From Streptomyces coacervatus (GTDB lineage Bacteria; Actinomycetota; Actinomycetes; Streptomycetales; Streptomycetaceae), in contig NZ_JARHTP010000009.1 in NCBI RefSeq assembly GCF_029223485.1, positions 1 to 64,000 of the forward strand: DNA of 64,000 bases, given 5' to 3'. The notes beneath the pieces were generated by a model. That model had not been told where the DNA came from. It did not search any database and worked only from the letters and a program-made list of their open reading frames with translations. Numbering within the stretch: position 1 is the first letter of the stretch; each line of letters begins with the position of its first letter. Both the position numbers and the translations under genes were made by a program. Below, one piece after another: positions 18,080 through 26,379 of the stretch.

Positions 18080-18687
18080 GGCGTGCTCCCTGAGCCGAGG
18101 CGGTAGTACTCGAGGGTCGTCACGCCGCCGCGGATCGCTGCGAGCGCGCGCTGCTCCGCGGCGACCCGTTCGTCCGACCGATCCAGGGTCTCGGCCACTG
18201 CTTCGGCCCGCAGGACGACCACGCCGTCCGCGTCGCCGACGACGAGGTCTCCGGGTCGTACGACCACTCCGCCGACGCGGACGGGGACGTCGAAGGTGCC
18301 GGGGTGGTCCTTGCCGGTGCCGACGACGGTGATGTGACGGGCGAAGACCGGGAAGTCCAGCTCGGCCTGCTCGGCGGTGTCGCGTACGCCGCCGTCCACG
18401 ACCAGGCCGAGGATGCCGCGCTGCTGGGCGGCGACGGCGAGGATCTCGCCCAAGTGACCGTGCCGGGCGCCCTGGAGGTCGACGACGAGGACGCTGCCGG
18501 CGGGGGCGGCGGCGACCGCGCGGTGCAGGGCGAGGTTGTCGCCGCCGATGCCCTGCACGGTGAACGCGGGGCCGGCCACCCGGGCGCCCTGCCAGGAGGG
18601 GCGCAGACCCGGGTCGCAGGCGTGGGCGGCACCGGCGGAGGCCTCGAACAGGGTGGCGGTGCTGTGTCCGCGGGCCGCGTCGGTCAT
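18076..18687 (-). CDS. RraA/HMG-aldolase family protein 3
   Basis: A 203-residue RraA-fold protein, the one in this operon closest to true 4-hydroxy-4-methyl-2-oxoglutarate (HMG) aldolases. It has GGDNLALHRAV, GHLGEILAVAAQQRGILG and the metal/substrate motif DGGVRD. Active HMG aldolases bind a divalent metal through the Asp of this motif, with the Arg contacting pyruvate. It overlaps both neighbours by ATGA. Third of three different RraA paralogues in a row, which is unusual. Non-enzymatic RraA (RNase E inhibitor) is a less likely role here. Confidence 0.85.
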   Translation of the reverse strand: MTDAARGHSTATLFEASAGAAHACDPGLRPSWQGARVAGPAFTVQGIGGDNLALHRAVAAAPAGSVLVVDLQGARHGHLGEILAVAAQQRGILGLVVDGGVRDTAEQAELDFPVFARHITVVGTGKDHPGTFDVPVRVGGVVVRPGDLVVGDADGVVVLRAEAVAETLDRSDERVAAEQRALAAIRGGVTTLEYYRLGSGSTP

Positions 18688-19334
18688 GCCCTGCTCCTCG
18701 TCTGGAGCCGGTGGTAGCCGAACTTCTCCCGGGCCTCGCGCAGGGCGCCGCCCGCGCGTGCGGCGGAGACGATGCCGGACTCCACCCGCTCGATGCGCTC
18801 GGCGATGTCGACGACGCGCTCGGCCTCGGCGGCGGGGACGGCGAGCACTCCGTCGGCATCGGCACAGATCAGAGCGCCGACGTGGATCTCGACGCCGTTG
18901 ACGGTCACCGGCTCGCCGACGGCGACCAGACGCACCCGGTCCTTGCCGGTGCGCATGAAACGACCGCGGCTGAAAAGCGGGTAGTTCTGGGTCAGCGAGA
19001 CGGACACGTCGCGGCAGACGCCGTTGATCACGGTGCCGGCGATGCCGCGGGCGGCCGCGACCTCGGTCATGATGCCGCCCCAGACGGTGACGTCGGTACG
19101 GCCGGCGTTGTCGATGACGATGACTGCGCCCGGCGGGACGTCGTCGAGGAAGTCACCGACCGTGCCGGCACCGGTCTCGTCGACCGGCGCATAGCGGACG
19201 GTGAACGCGGGACCCACTGCCCGGAAGCCGTTCGACAGGGGAGCCAGGCCGTGCAACGCGCCCTCGACGCCGATCCGGTCCAGGGCGTCCGAGACGGCGG
19301 CGGTGGGCAGGGCACGCAGGCGTTCCACGAGCAT
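18684..19334 (-). CDS. RraA/HMG-aldolase family protein 2
   Basis: A 216-residue RraA-fold paralogue. The motif VWGGIMTEVAAARGIAG is followed by VINGVCRD, so the Arg-Asp pair is kept while the Gly-Gly before it is changed to Asn-Gly-Val-Cys. It also has VIDNAGRTDVTVWGG, which is the arrangement shared with paralogue 1 but not 3. The C-terminal 40 residues form a charged helix (ERVVDIAERIERVESGI), possibly for oligomer contacts. It overlaps the upstream gene by one base (TGATG) and the downstream one by ATGA. Substrate not known. Confidence 0.84.
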   Translation of the reverse strand: MLVERLRALPTAAVSDALDRIGVEGALHGLAPLSNGFRAVGPAFTVRYAPVDETGAGTVGDFLDDVPPGAVIVIDNAGRTDVTVWGGIMTEVAAARGIAGTVINGVCRDVSVSLTQNYPLFSRGRFMRTGKDRVRLVAVGEPVTVNGVEIHVGALICADADGVLAVPAAEAERVVDIAERIERVESGIVSAARAGGALREAREKFGYHRLQTRSRA

Positions 19335-19996
19335 CAGCGGGCCTCCGTCCCGGCCAGGCGGGCGTCCCGCATCGCGTCCGGCAGCGGGACACCGGCCCGG
19401 ACCTCGGCCTCGATCGCGGCCTCCCGGTCCGCGACGGCCTGAGCAGCCTTGAGTACGTCGCCCGCCCGCTCGCGGGGTATGACCACGACGCCGCCCTCGT
19501 CCGCCAGGACGACGTCGCCGGGGTGGACAGTGACGCCGCCGATGGCGACCGGTTCGCCGGACGACTTCTGCCGCACCCGGCCGCGCGCGGTCACGGGGAC
19601 CTGGGCGCGGGCGTAGACCGGGAAGTCGAGCTCCCGGGCCTGGCCGACGTCCCGGCACGCGCCGTCGGTGATCACGCCCCGGACACCGCGCACCGAGGCG
19701 CCGACGCTGACGATGCCGCCCCAGGAGGAGACGTCCGTACGGCCGCCGTTGGCGATCACGATGACGTCCGTGGGACCGGACTCGGCGATCGTGCCGGTGA
19801 GGACGTGGGCGCCACCGTGTTCGCCGGCCAGGGGCTCCAGCTCGATGGTCCGCGCGAACCCGGCCACCTTGGGTCGGCCCCACATGGGCCGCAGACCGCC
19901 CTGGCCCGGAGGGAGACCGCACTGGTCGAGGGCGTCGGACACGGCGGCCGTGTCCAGGGCCGTGAACTGCGCCAACAAGGCTGCTTCAGCTGTCAT
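19334..19996 (-). CDS. RraA/HMG-aldolase family protein 1
   Basis: A 220-residue RraA-fold paralogue and first gene of the operon. It holds NGGRTDVSSWGGIVSVGASV and VITDGACRD, so the metal-binding Arg-Asp is kept. The start at MTAEAALLAQF is used; the frame runs 60 bases further up, but that would enter the intergenic operator region shared with the divergent LysR gene. Together the operon is RraA1-RraA2-RraA3-hydrolase with no gaps, consistent with a heteromeric or serial catabolic function for a substituted oxoglutarate or oxaloacetate. Confidence 0.85.
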   Translation of the reverse strand: MTAEAALLAQFTALDTAAVSDALDQCGLPPGQGGLRPMWGRPKVAGFARTIELEPLAGEHGGAHVLTGTIAESGPTDVIVIANGGRTDVSSWGGIVSVGASVRGVRGVITDGACRDVGQARELDFPVYARAQVPVTARGRVRQKSSGEPVAIGGVTVHPGDVVLADEGGVVVIPRERAGDVLKAAQAVADREAAIEAEVRAGVPLPDAMRDARLAGTEAR

Positions 19997-20018
19997 GCCC
20001 CTCAGTGAAGCAAGAGCG

Positions 20019-20032
20019 TTCCATATACTGAA
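20019..20032. promoter_or_regulatory. Candidate LysR operator between divergent genes
   Basis: TTCCATATACTGAA has TTC and GAA half-sites around an AT-rich centre and fits the T-N11-A dyad of LysR regulators. It lies midway in the 74-base gap between the RraA operon and the LysR gene. TATACT inside it could be the -10 of the LysR gene. Confidence 0.45.
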
Positions 20033-20070
20033 GGTCTGATTTCCTCTCCCACTCATAGGCGGAGCGACTG

Positions 20071-20982
20071 ATGATCGAGGTCCGCCAAGCCCGCTACTTC
20101 CTCGCTGTCGCGGAGACCCTGCACTTCGGGCGCGCCGCGGAGCAGCTCGGCATGTCGCAGCCGCCGCTGAGCCAGGCGATCCTTCAGCTGGAACGGCAGC
20201 TGGGGGTGCAGCTGCTCGATCGCACGGGGCGCAGGGTCAAGCTCACCGAGACCGGGCGGGCGTTCGCGGAGGAGTGCCGCACGCTCGTGGCGGCCGCCCA
20301 GCACGCCCACGAGGTGGCCACGCAGGCCGGGGCGGGCCTGGTGGGCACGCTGCGCGTGGGCGTGGTGACGTCGGCGCTCAGTGAGCCGCTGCTGAGCACC
20401 CTCGCCGAGTTCCGACGTGCTCGGCCTCGCGTCGAGTTGCAGATCATGGAGGTCGACACCGGGGTCGGGCAGGAGGCGATCGGCCGACATGAGATCGACA
20501 TCGCCGTCATCCGGCCCAGCGCACCGGTCCGCGGCCTGCGCATGCGGCCCTGGCGCCACGACCAGTTCGTCATCGCGCTGCCGCGGCAGCACCCCCTGGC
20601 CGGGGACACCAGCAAGCCCATCGACCTCTCCCGCTTCGCCGACGAGCCGTGGGTCTGGCTGCGCCGCGAGGCGTCACCCGACTACCACGACCAGCTCATG
20701 GCGACCTGCCGCCGGGCGGGCTTCACCCCCGACGCGCGCCATCTCGCCAACTCGATCCTGACGCAACTGGCCATGGTGGCCTGCAGCCTCGGCGTCACCC
20801 TCGTACCGAACGTCACCGCCGCGCGCTCCTTCGACCACCCCATCGCCTACCGGCCCCTCACGGACCCCGCCGACATCGTCGAACTCTCCCTGGTCACCCG
20901 GTCCGGCACACACGAACCGCTGGTCCAGGAGTTCCTGCGCATCGCATCGGGCCGGCCGCTCGGCGCAGCGCATCGCGGTTGA
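20071..20982 (+). CDS. LysR-family transcriptional regulator
   Basis: A 303-residue LysR-type regulator. The N-terminal winged helix reads ARYFLAVAETLHFGRAAEQLGMSQPPLSQAI with the standard LTTR pattern, followed by a linker helix and an effector-binding domain (from about residue 90, LRVGVVTSA). It is divergent from the RraA operon and shares a 74-base intergenic region, the classical LTTR arrangement, so it very likely controls that operon in response to a pathway substrate or intermediate. The AEQLGMSQPPLSQAI helix resembles BenM/CatR-like regulators of aromatic catabolism; this does not fix the inducer. Confidence 0.92.
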   Translation: MIEVRQARYFLAVAETLHFGRAAEQLGMSQPPLSQAILQLERQLGVQLLDRTGRRVKLTETGRAFAEECRTLVAAAQHAHEVATQAGAGLVGTLRVGVVTSALSEPLLSTLAEFRRARPRVELQIMEVDTGVGQEAIGRHEIDIAVIRPSAPVRGLRMRPWRHDQFVIALPRQHPLAGDTSKPIDLSRFADEPWVWLRREASPDYHDQLMATCRRAGFTPDARHLANSILTQLAMVACSLGVTLVPNVTAARSFDHPIAYRPLTDPADIVELSLVTRSGTHEPLVQEFLRIASGRPLGAAHRG

Positions 20983-21013
20983 CCGGGACACGGCGGCGTT
21001 CGCCTCGGCCGTG

Positions 21014-21106
21014 TCGGCCCGCCGGCCGACGTCACTCCGGCGGCTCTCTTCCTCGCCGGTGACGAAGCCGCCTACATCACCGGCGCCAACATCGTGTATC
21101 GGTGCT
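21014..21106 (+). pseudogene. Tail fragment of an SDR dehydrogenase
   Basis: The frame reads PADVTPAALFLAGDEAAYIT followed by GANIVYRC, the C-terminal signature of classical short-chain dehydrogenases (normally ITGANIVVDGG). Nothing of the Rossmann fold or catalytic Tyr remains upstream, and the final DGG is lost. Confidence 0.65.
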
Positions 21107-21129
21107 CAATCTTGAACTGCGCCGTGGCA

Positions 21130-21655
21130 AATCCGCGAACGCCCCTATCGTCAGAAGGGGTTTGAGGTTCGCTGGACGGTCAACGGTCGGGAGGAGCCCG
21201 AGCCCTTCCTCACCAAGGGCCTCGCAGAAAGCCGCCGGGCCAAGCTGATGACCGCCGCTCGCGACGACGGGCCGTTCGATCCGCAGACAGGTCTGCAGGC
21301 CTTCGGGTGCCACGCGGCGTTCAGCGGCCCCCACACGATTGCCGCGGCGCTGCTCGACGGCGGCCTCGGCGCGTCTCACGAGGACTTCACCGACGCCGTC
21401 GCCCGTGACTCCCGCCGCCTCGCCCTGGCCGCCCTGCTGCGCTGCGTCGAGGACGAGCGCTGCAGCGCGTCGTTCCGGTACGCCTTCCCTGCCGCCCTGC
21501 GCGTGACCACTCGCACGGGCGAGGAGCTCGAGGCCCGCGTCGCGGCCCGAACGCTCGCCCTTCCTGACGCTCAGAGCGCCGAGGATCTCACCGCGCTGCT
21601 GACCTCGGCGGGGGAGCGCCGAGATCGAGACGGTTACCGCTCCCGGACTGCGTAG
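21130..21655 (+). pseudogene. Chimeric scar: integrase N-terminus joined to PrpD C-terminus
   Basis: One open frame begins after a TGA at about 21114. Its first part (KGFEVRWTVNGREE, LTKGLAESRRAKLMTAARD, GPFDPQTGL) matches the N-terminal domain of streptomycete tyrosine integrases. At about 21305 it changes to an MmgE/PrpD C-terminal segment (FSGPHTIAAALLDGG, VARDSRRLALAALLRC, FPAALRVTTRTGEELEARV). Both parts are incomplete: the integrase lacks its catalytic domain, PrpD its first two thirds. The fusion is in frame, so a 135-residue product from the ATG at 21248 is possible but unlikely to be functional. Confidence 0.6.
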
Positions 21656-22269
21656 GTCAGGTGGGTAACCCGCTGCGTCGGCTCCGCGCGGACCGGCTCC
21701 AGGGCCACGCGGCCCGCGTCCACGCCCTCGAACAGGCGGATTCCGGAGCCGAACAGCAAGGGTGACAGCGCGATCGTGAACTCGTCGATCAGGCCGGCGT
21801 TCACGTACTCCAGGATCGTTGCGCCGCCGCCCGCGATGCGGACGTCCCTGTCGCCGGCGGCCTCGCGGGCCTGGTCGAGCGCGGTCTCGATGCCGTCGTT
21901 GACGAAGTGGAAGGTGGTCCCGCCCGGCCGCTCCCAGGGGTCACGCTTCTCGTGCGTCACGACGAAGGCCGGCGTGTGGAACGGCGCCTCCTCCGGCCAC
22001 GCCTGCTCGCCGAGGTCGAACATGCGCTTGCCCATCACGCTCGCGCCGGTGCGCTCGAACGTCTCCCGCACGATGTCGTTGTCGCGCCCTTCCTCGCCGC
22101 CCTCGCCGAGCTTCAGGTTCTCCTGGAAGAACCGCAGCGGGAATATCCACTGCTGCAGCTCCATCCACTGCGCCATCCAGCGCTGCGCATCCGGGTCGCC
22201 CATGTGCTCCTCGGGCGCAATGAACCCGTCCAGCGACATCGTCACGCTGAAGAACACCTTCCCGGCCAT
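21634..22269 (-). CDS. Dihydrofolate reductase-like (RibD C-terminal fold) protein
   Basis: A 211-residue protein of the DHFR/RibD-C family. It begins GKVFFSVTMSLDGFIAPE, the typical N-terminal strand and loop, and has VMGKRMFDLGE and IAGGGATILEYVNAGLIDEF, the NADPH-binding region. Such proteins are probable NADPH-dependent reductases of unknown substrate, not housekeeping DHFR. It is the third gene of an ArsR-SRPBCC-reductase operon that is common in actinomycetes; its start overlaps the SRPBCC stop by one base. The C-terminus overlaps the PrpD scar on the other strand by a few bases. Confidence 0.88.
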   Translation of the reverse strand: MAGKVFFSVTMSLDGFIAPEEHMGDPDAQRWMAQWMELQQWIFPLRFFQENLKLGEGGEEGRDNDIVRETFERTGASVMGKRMFDLGEQAWPEEAPFHTPAFVVTHEKRDPWERPGGTTFHFVNDGIETALDQAREAAGDRDVRIAGGGATILEYVNAGLIDEFTIALSPLLFGSGIRLFEGVDAGRVALEPVRAEPTQRVTHLTYAVRER

Positions 22270-22775
22270 CAGTCCTCAGCTCCCTTCCGAACGATCTCGG
22301 TGACGTAGGCAGCCAGGTGGCTCAGGGTCTGCCGGCCGCCTTCGATCGCGTGGTACTTCTCGACCGCCTCGTCGCGCAGCTCCTTGGTGGGGAACACCGT
22401 GCGCATCTCGATCCGGGTCGCCGCACCGTCGGGCGCGAACGTCAGGACCGACTCGAAGGCGTTCGGGTCGCCGCGGGACTCACCGTGCAGCAGCGCGATC
22501 CGCTCCGGCGGGGCGATCTCGGTCCAGGAGATCCACTCCTGGTAGTCCGTCCCGTCCGGTCCGTGCAGCACGAAGTCCCACTCCCCGCCGACGCGGAACT
22601 CGAACGCCCGCGTGGTGGTGGTGAACCCCTCCGGTCCCCACCACCGCGACAGGTGCCGCACCTCGGTGAACGCCTCGAACACCAGCTCCCGTGGGGCGTC
22701 GATGACCCGGGAGATCACGATCTCGCGGTCGGCCGTCGCGGACTGCGTAGGCGCTCCTCGTCCCGTCGCGCTCAT
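22269..22775 (-). CDS. SRPBCC/AHSA1-domain protein
   Basis: A 168-residue START/Bet v1-like protein of the AHSA1 type. Marks are REIVISRVIDAPRELVFEAFT, LSRWWGPEGFTTTT and a C-terminal helix GGRQTLSHLAAYV. The fold forms a hydrophobic pocket for small ligands. It is co-transcribed with an ArsR regulator 3 nt upstream and a DHFR-like gene downstream. In this conserved set the three proteins probably act on one small molecule, but the ligand has not been established from the sequence. Confidence 0.9.
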   Translation of the reverse strand: MSATGRGAPTQSATADREIVISRVIDAPRELVFEAFTEVRHLSRWWGPEGFTTTTRAFEFRVGGEWDFVLHGPDGTDYQEWISWTEIAPPERIALLHGESRGDPNAFESVLTFAPDGAATRIEMRTVFPTKELRDEAVEKYHAIEGGRQTLSHLAAYVTEIVRKGAED

Positions 22776-22778
22776 CGG

Positions 22779-23129
22779 CTACTCCTCCTGCCTTGCCTGC
22801 TTGAGGTCCTGCACGTATGCGTCCAGCCGGTCGAAGCTCTCGTTCCAGAACCGCTCGAACCCGCCGGCCCACTCGTGAACCGGTCGCAGCCCACGGGCGT
22901 CAAGGCCGTACAGGCGCTGCTTGCCTGCCTTGCGGTCCCGCACCAGCCCGACCTCCCGGAGCACCCGCAGGTGTTTGGACGCCCCCGGCTGGGTCATCCC
23001 CAGCTCCTGGGCCAACTCGGTCACCGGCCGCTCACCCGCCCGCAACAGCACCAGGATCTCCCGGCGCTGCGGCTCGGCGATCGCGTTGAAGACGTCCGAC
23101 GTCGTCGCTGCTCGTGCCATGGGCGCCAT
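22779..23129 (-). CDS. ArsR-family repressor of the SRPBCC operon
   Basis: A 116-residue winged-helix protein: FNAIAEPQRREILVLLRAG, then the recognition helix LAQELGMTQPGASKHLRVL and the wing LVRDRKAGKQRLYGL. There is no metal-binding Cys motif, so it belongs to the non-metal ArsR group often paired with SRPBCC proteins. Either of two in-frame ATGs (23129, 23120) may be used. A perfect 20-bp palindrome lies immediately upstream, one base from the first ATG, which strongly suggests autorepression. Confidence 0.92.
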   Translation of the reverse strand: MAPMARAATTSDVFNAIAEPQRREILVLLRAGERPVTELAQELGMTQPGASKHLRVLREVGLVRDRKAGKQRLYGLDARGLRPVHEWAGGFERFWNESFDRLDAYVQDLKQARQEE

Positions 23130-23130
23130 C

Positions 23131-23150
23131 GTATGCCGATATCGGCATAC
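23131..23150. promoter_or_regulatory. ArsR operator, perfect 20-bp palindrome
   Basis: GTATGCCGATATCGGCATAC is perfectly self-complementary. It abuts the ArsR start codon, so bound repressor would block transcription of the operon, and the transcript probably has a very short leader. TATGCCGATA half-sites resemble those of SRPBCC-linked ArsR regulators. Confidence 0.8.
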
Positions 23151-23201
23151 GTCAAGCCGGAGGGATCAGGCGGGTCTTGTCAGACGACGATCGTGACCCT
23201 T

Positions 23202-23237
23202 GGGCGCCTGACGGGCATCTTTCCTGGTCAGGCGCCC
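23202..23237. terminator. Hairpin linked to the aldehyde dehydrogenase tail copy
   Basis: GGGCGCCTGAC and GTCAGGCGCCC form an 11-bp stem with a 14-base loop containing TTTCCTG. The same kind of hairpin follows the intact aldehyde dehydrogenase at 26978-27017, so it was duplicated with the gene tail next to it. Confidence 0.6.
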
Positions 23238-23325
23238 TTTATGCGCGTCGAGAAGAACCCGAGCTTCTTCGGCGAGTACGACACCAGCAGGTTCTTCGTC
23301 TGCTGGTGGTACAGCGCAAGCAGCC
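23238..23325 (-). pseudogene. Duplicated tail of an aldehyde dehydrogenase
   Basis: The minus strand encodes LYHQQTKNLLVSYSPKKLGF followed by F, nearly identical to the last 20 residues of the complete enzyme at 27028-28551 (HYQQTKNLLVSYSPKKLGFF). The nucleotide match continues into the terminator hairpin. The rest of the gene is absent. Confidence 0.8.
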
Positions 23326-23557
23326 CGCTGCACTGCGAATATGGCAGCCGTGGGGATCTGCCGGGACTGCCGGCCCGGGAATGGTCCGGATCTTGACTGA
23401 TGCAGACCTTGGGGCTGCGGCTCTGTTGGATTGGCCGTCGCCGCTGACGTGGCCGATCGGGGCCTGGGCGAGCGGTTCCCGGGAGCGGTGCAGGGATGCC
23501 TGCCCGAGCAGCCGACCCGCCGCCGGAAGGCGGCCCCCGGTGCGAAATACTCTCCCG

Positions 23558-24046
23558 ATGAGTTCACGCACTTCCCCGATCAGCCAGCCGATCACGATAC
23601 GGAGGGCAGTCGCGCGGGATGCCAAACGGCTCACGCGGCTTGTGCGTGGCTCAGGCGCCTACGAGGGCAAGTACGCATCCGCAGTGGCGGGCTACCGGGT
23701 CGGTCCTGACTACATCGAAGCCCACCGCGCCTTCGTAGCCGTGGGCGCCGACAAGCATGGAGGCCGGGTCCTCGGGTTCTACTCGCTCGTCCTCGCTCCA
23801 CCGGAGCTCGACCTGCTGTTCGTCGCCGACGAAGTGCAAGGACGGGGTATTGGACGGCTGCTCGTCGCGCACATGCAGTCCGAGGCCCGTGCCGCCGGGC
23901 TCGACTGTGTCAAGGTCGTGTCGCATCTTCCCGCCGAGGGCTTCTACCACCGCGTTGGCGCATTGCGGACCGGGACCGCGCTCGCGAACCCGCCCGCCGT
24001 GCCGTGGGACCGTCCCGAATTCGAGTTCCGCATTCCTTCGGAATGA
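23558..24046 (+). CDS. GNAT-family N-acetyltransferase
   Basis: A 162-residue GNAT protein. Strand beta4 is LLFVADEVQGRGIGRLL, with the acetyl-CoA pyrophosphate loop Q-G-R-G-I-G, and the late HLPAEGFYHRVGALRTG matches the usual GFY-x-x-x-GF region. The start at MSSRTSP is chosen as the first in-frame ATG near the protein-like sequence; no strong ribosome site is seen. It stands alone between gene scars. The acceptor substrate cannot be told. Confidence 0.88.
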   Translation: MSSRTSPISQPITIRRAVARDAKRLTRLVRGSGAYEGKYASAVAGYRVGPDYIEAHRAFVAVGADKHGGRVLGFYSLVLAPPELDLLFVADEVQGRGIGRLLVAHMQSEARAAGLDCVKVVSHLPAEGFYHRVGALRTGTALANPPAVPWDRPEFEFRIPSE

Positions 24047-24252
24047 CGCGGTGTGCCGGTTCGCAGGGCACCGGCTTCGCCTGCACGGTGGCCGGCATGC
24101 AGGAGCCGCTGGACGCCGCGCACTTCGTGTGTGCCGTCGCCTCTGCCCTGGCGAGGTGATCGCCTGCGCCAGCGGCCTCTCCTGGCGACTCCCTCGCCTC
24201 CGGTACTCCCGAGGCCATCGACATCGCGTACACCTCGGCTCGCTCCACACAC

Positions 24253-24490
24253 GATGGCGATGGTCCTGCCGGAGCCGGCGGAGGCGGTGGAGGTCAGGCC
24301 GTAGGCCGACTGCAGGTCGCTGGGGCCGTAGCCGGTGGGGGAGTCCGCGGCGGCGTTCCGCCGGACGGTCTGGGGTGCGATGCCCCTTCTTCGCCGCCTG
24401 CTCTTCCTGGAAGGCGGTGGTGCCGCTGGTGATGCGCAGGGCGTTGCAGGATGCGTAGCCCTTCTTCGGGGTGTCGGCGCACTGCAGCAT
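24253..24490 (-). pseudogene. Remnant of an S53 (sedolisin) protease
   Basis: One minus frame reads NALRITSGTTAFQEEQAAKK; at about 24380 the frame changes and reading goes on as SPTGYGPSDLQSAYGLTS and GSGRTIAIV. The second part is the junction between propeptide and catalytic domain in streptomycete S53 peptidases (GYGPADLQSAY...GRTVAIVD). The catalytic Glu-Asp and Ser parts are absent. So this is a frameshifted fragment of a secreted protease. Confidence 0.6.
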
Positions 24491-24520
24491 CTCCAGGCGG
24501 AACTGCCGGCGCGCCCAGCG

Positions 24521-25741
24521 CTACGGCGTGGGGGTCCGCTGCGGGGAGCGGAGTACGAGCAGGGTGATCTCACTCGGGGCGAAGACGCGGAAGGGCGGGC
24601 CCCAGAAGCCGGTGCCACGGCTGGTGTAGAGCAGGGTGCGGGTGCCGTGGCGGCTGAGGCCGGCGAGGGCGGGCTGGTCGATGCGGACCAGGTGGTGGAA
24701 GGGCCAGATCTGGCCACCGTGGGTGTGGCCGGAGAGTTGGAGGTCGACGCCGCCGGCTGCCGCCCGGTCGACGAACTTGGGCTGGTGGGCCAGGAGCAGG
24801 ACGGGGTGGTCGGGGTCGGTGCCGTGCAGGGCTCCGGCGAGGTGGGCGCCGTGGCCGGCGAGGCCGGAGGACTCGGCGGTGACGTCATCCACTCCGGCGA
24901 CCACGAGGGTGTCGCCACCGCGTTCGAGCAGCAGATGGCGGTTGCGCAGCGGCTCCCAGCCCAGCTCGTCCATCAGGTCGACCCAGCCCTGGGCCTCGCT
25001 GTAGTACTCGTGGTTGCCAGTGACGTAGACCCGGGCCTGGGTGGCCTGCACGGTGCCGAGTGGGGCGGCCTGGGCGCGGCGGCGTTCGGCCGTGCCGTCC
25101 GCGATGTCGCCGGTGTGGCAGACCAGGTCGGCCTCCAGCGTGTTGACCGTCTCGCAGACCCGCGCCGACCAGCGGGCGCGGTCGAGCGGGCCGTAGTGGG
25201 TGTCGGTGATGAGGACGACGCGCGTGCCGTCCAACCCGGCCCCCAGGCGCGGCAGTTGCACGTCCAGGCGGCGTACCCGTGGTACCCGGCGGGCCTCGGC
25301 GTACCCCCAGGCGAGTAGTACGGCGGTGACGCCGAGGACGGCCCAAGTGACGATGCGGGCCCGGTCCTGACTCTCGCCGACGCCGGTCACGGTCAGGGCG
25401 AGCCGCAACGGGACGCCGACCAGAAGGGACCAGGTGAACAGAACCCAGCTGGTGCCCAGCAGGGTGTCACCGACTATCGCCGCCCGGTCCTGCTGGCGTC
25501 GGCCGTGGCCGCGCACCATCGCGAGCGGCATACCGATCAGGCCGAGGGCGAACAGGGCGGTGCCGGCGAGCGTGACAGGGAGCGGCCAGTGCTGGCCGGT
25601 GTGCAGCAGCAGCCAGCAGGGCACGGTCCACAGCAGGACGGGGGCGATCAGGGGGAGGTAGCGCATCAGGCGGAGCAGCCGGCTCTGCCGAATCGGGTGC
25701 GCTGCACTGTCGGCGAGTCGGGTTTCGCTGGTGTCGGTCAC
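24521..25741 (-). CDS. Membrane-bound metallophosphoesterase
   Basis: A 406-residue protein with about four N-terminal transmembrane helices (residues 20-160) and a calcineurin-like phosphoesterase domain. Metal ligands are readable in order: DTH in LITDTHYGPL, GDIADG, GNHEYY, and the final GHTHGGQ. This matches YkuE-type enzymes, which act outside or at the membrane on phospholipid-linked substrates. A GTG start at 25741 follows GGAGGGG by about 4 nt; upstream sequence in the same frame is not protein-like. No operon partner. Confidence 0.88.
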   Translation of the reverse strand: MTDTSETRLADSAAHPIRQSRLLRLMRYLPLIAPVLLWTVPCWLLLHTGQHWPLPVTLAGTALFALGLIGMPLAMVRGHGRRQQDRAAIVGDTLLGTSWVLFTWSLLVGVPLRLALTVTGVGESQDRARIVTWAVLGVTAVLLAWGYAEARRVPRVRRLDVQLPRLGAGLDGTRVVLITDTHYGPLDRARWSARVCETVNTLEADLVCHTGDIADGTAERRRAQAAPLGTVQATQARVYVTGNHEYYSEAQGWVDLMDELGWEPLRNRHLLLERGGDTLVVAGVDDVTAESSGLAGHGAHLAGALHGTDPDHPVLLLAHQPKFVDRAAAGGVDLQLSGHTHGGQIWPFHHLVRIDQPALAGLSRHGTRTLLYTSRGTGFWGPPFRVFAPSEITLLVLRSPQRTPTP

Positions 25742-25813
25742 GCCACCCCTCCTTGAGCAACCAGGCTGCCTTCGCGCGCACTGTATCCGGCCTGTCCAGT
25801 TCGACCGTGCCCA

Positions 25814-26250
25814 TTGGAGCTGGAGGCGCAGCCGCTGCTGGACCGGACGGGGGGAACCCAGTGGTTTCTGACGGCCACGGTGCCGGAGCCGGCGGCGCAG
25901 CTGCGACGGCGGGCGCTGGAGCAGTTCCCCGTTCCGATGACGCTCTTCGATCAGGACGGCCTCGCTGTGTCCGCGACCTCTGCCATGGAAGCGGCGCCGC
26001 TGGGCAGGCCTGAGTCGGACCTGGTGGGCCGACAGGTGGGGGAGTCGGGCCGCGGGCTGCGACGGCTGCCGGGCTTCGAGGGGATCGACGAGGCGGTCGT
26101 GCGGGTCCTGCGCACGGGTGAGCCGATGCCGTACGAGGCATGGCTGCGCGTGCCCGGCGAGCCCCGTGAGCACGCGTGGCTCGTGTCTCTCAGCCCGCTC
26201 AGGGACGACGCGGGAGGCCCATTTCGTGAAGAAGCCCTCAAGCGTGCGGC
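25814..26250 (+). pseudogene. PAS-domain fragment of a lost regulator or phosphatase
   Basis: The frame reads RRALEQFPVPMTLFDQDGLA, followed by LVGRQVGESGRGLRRLPGFEG and a run to LVSLSPLRDDAGG. This is one PAS domain of the kind found in streptomycete SpoIIE-type phosphatases and sensor kinases. No output domain follows; the frame runs into unrelated sequence. An expressed short PAS protein from 25814 cannot be excluded. Confidence 0.5.
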
Positions 26251-26379
26251 AGCTGGAGCCGCGCACCTCCCGGCATGTCGTCGGGATGTCGGCCGCCACC
26301 TCGGTCAACGGGTGACACACCCTGTTCGGTCACTTCCCCAGGCGGGCAGCGCTGCTGGAAGCCCCCGCCGCGGACCCCA

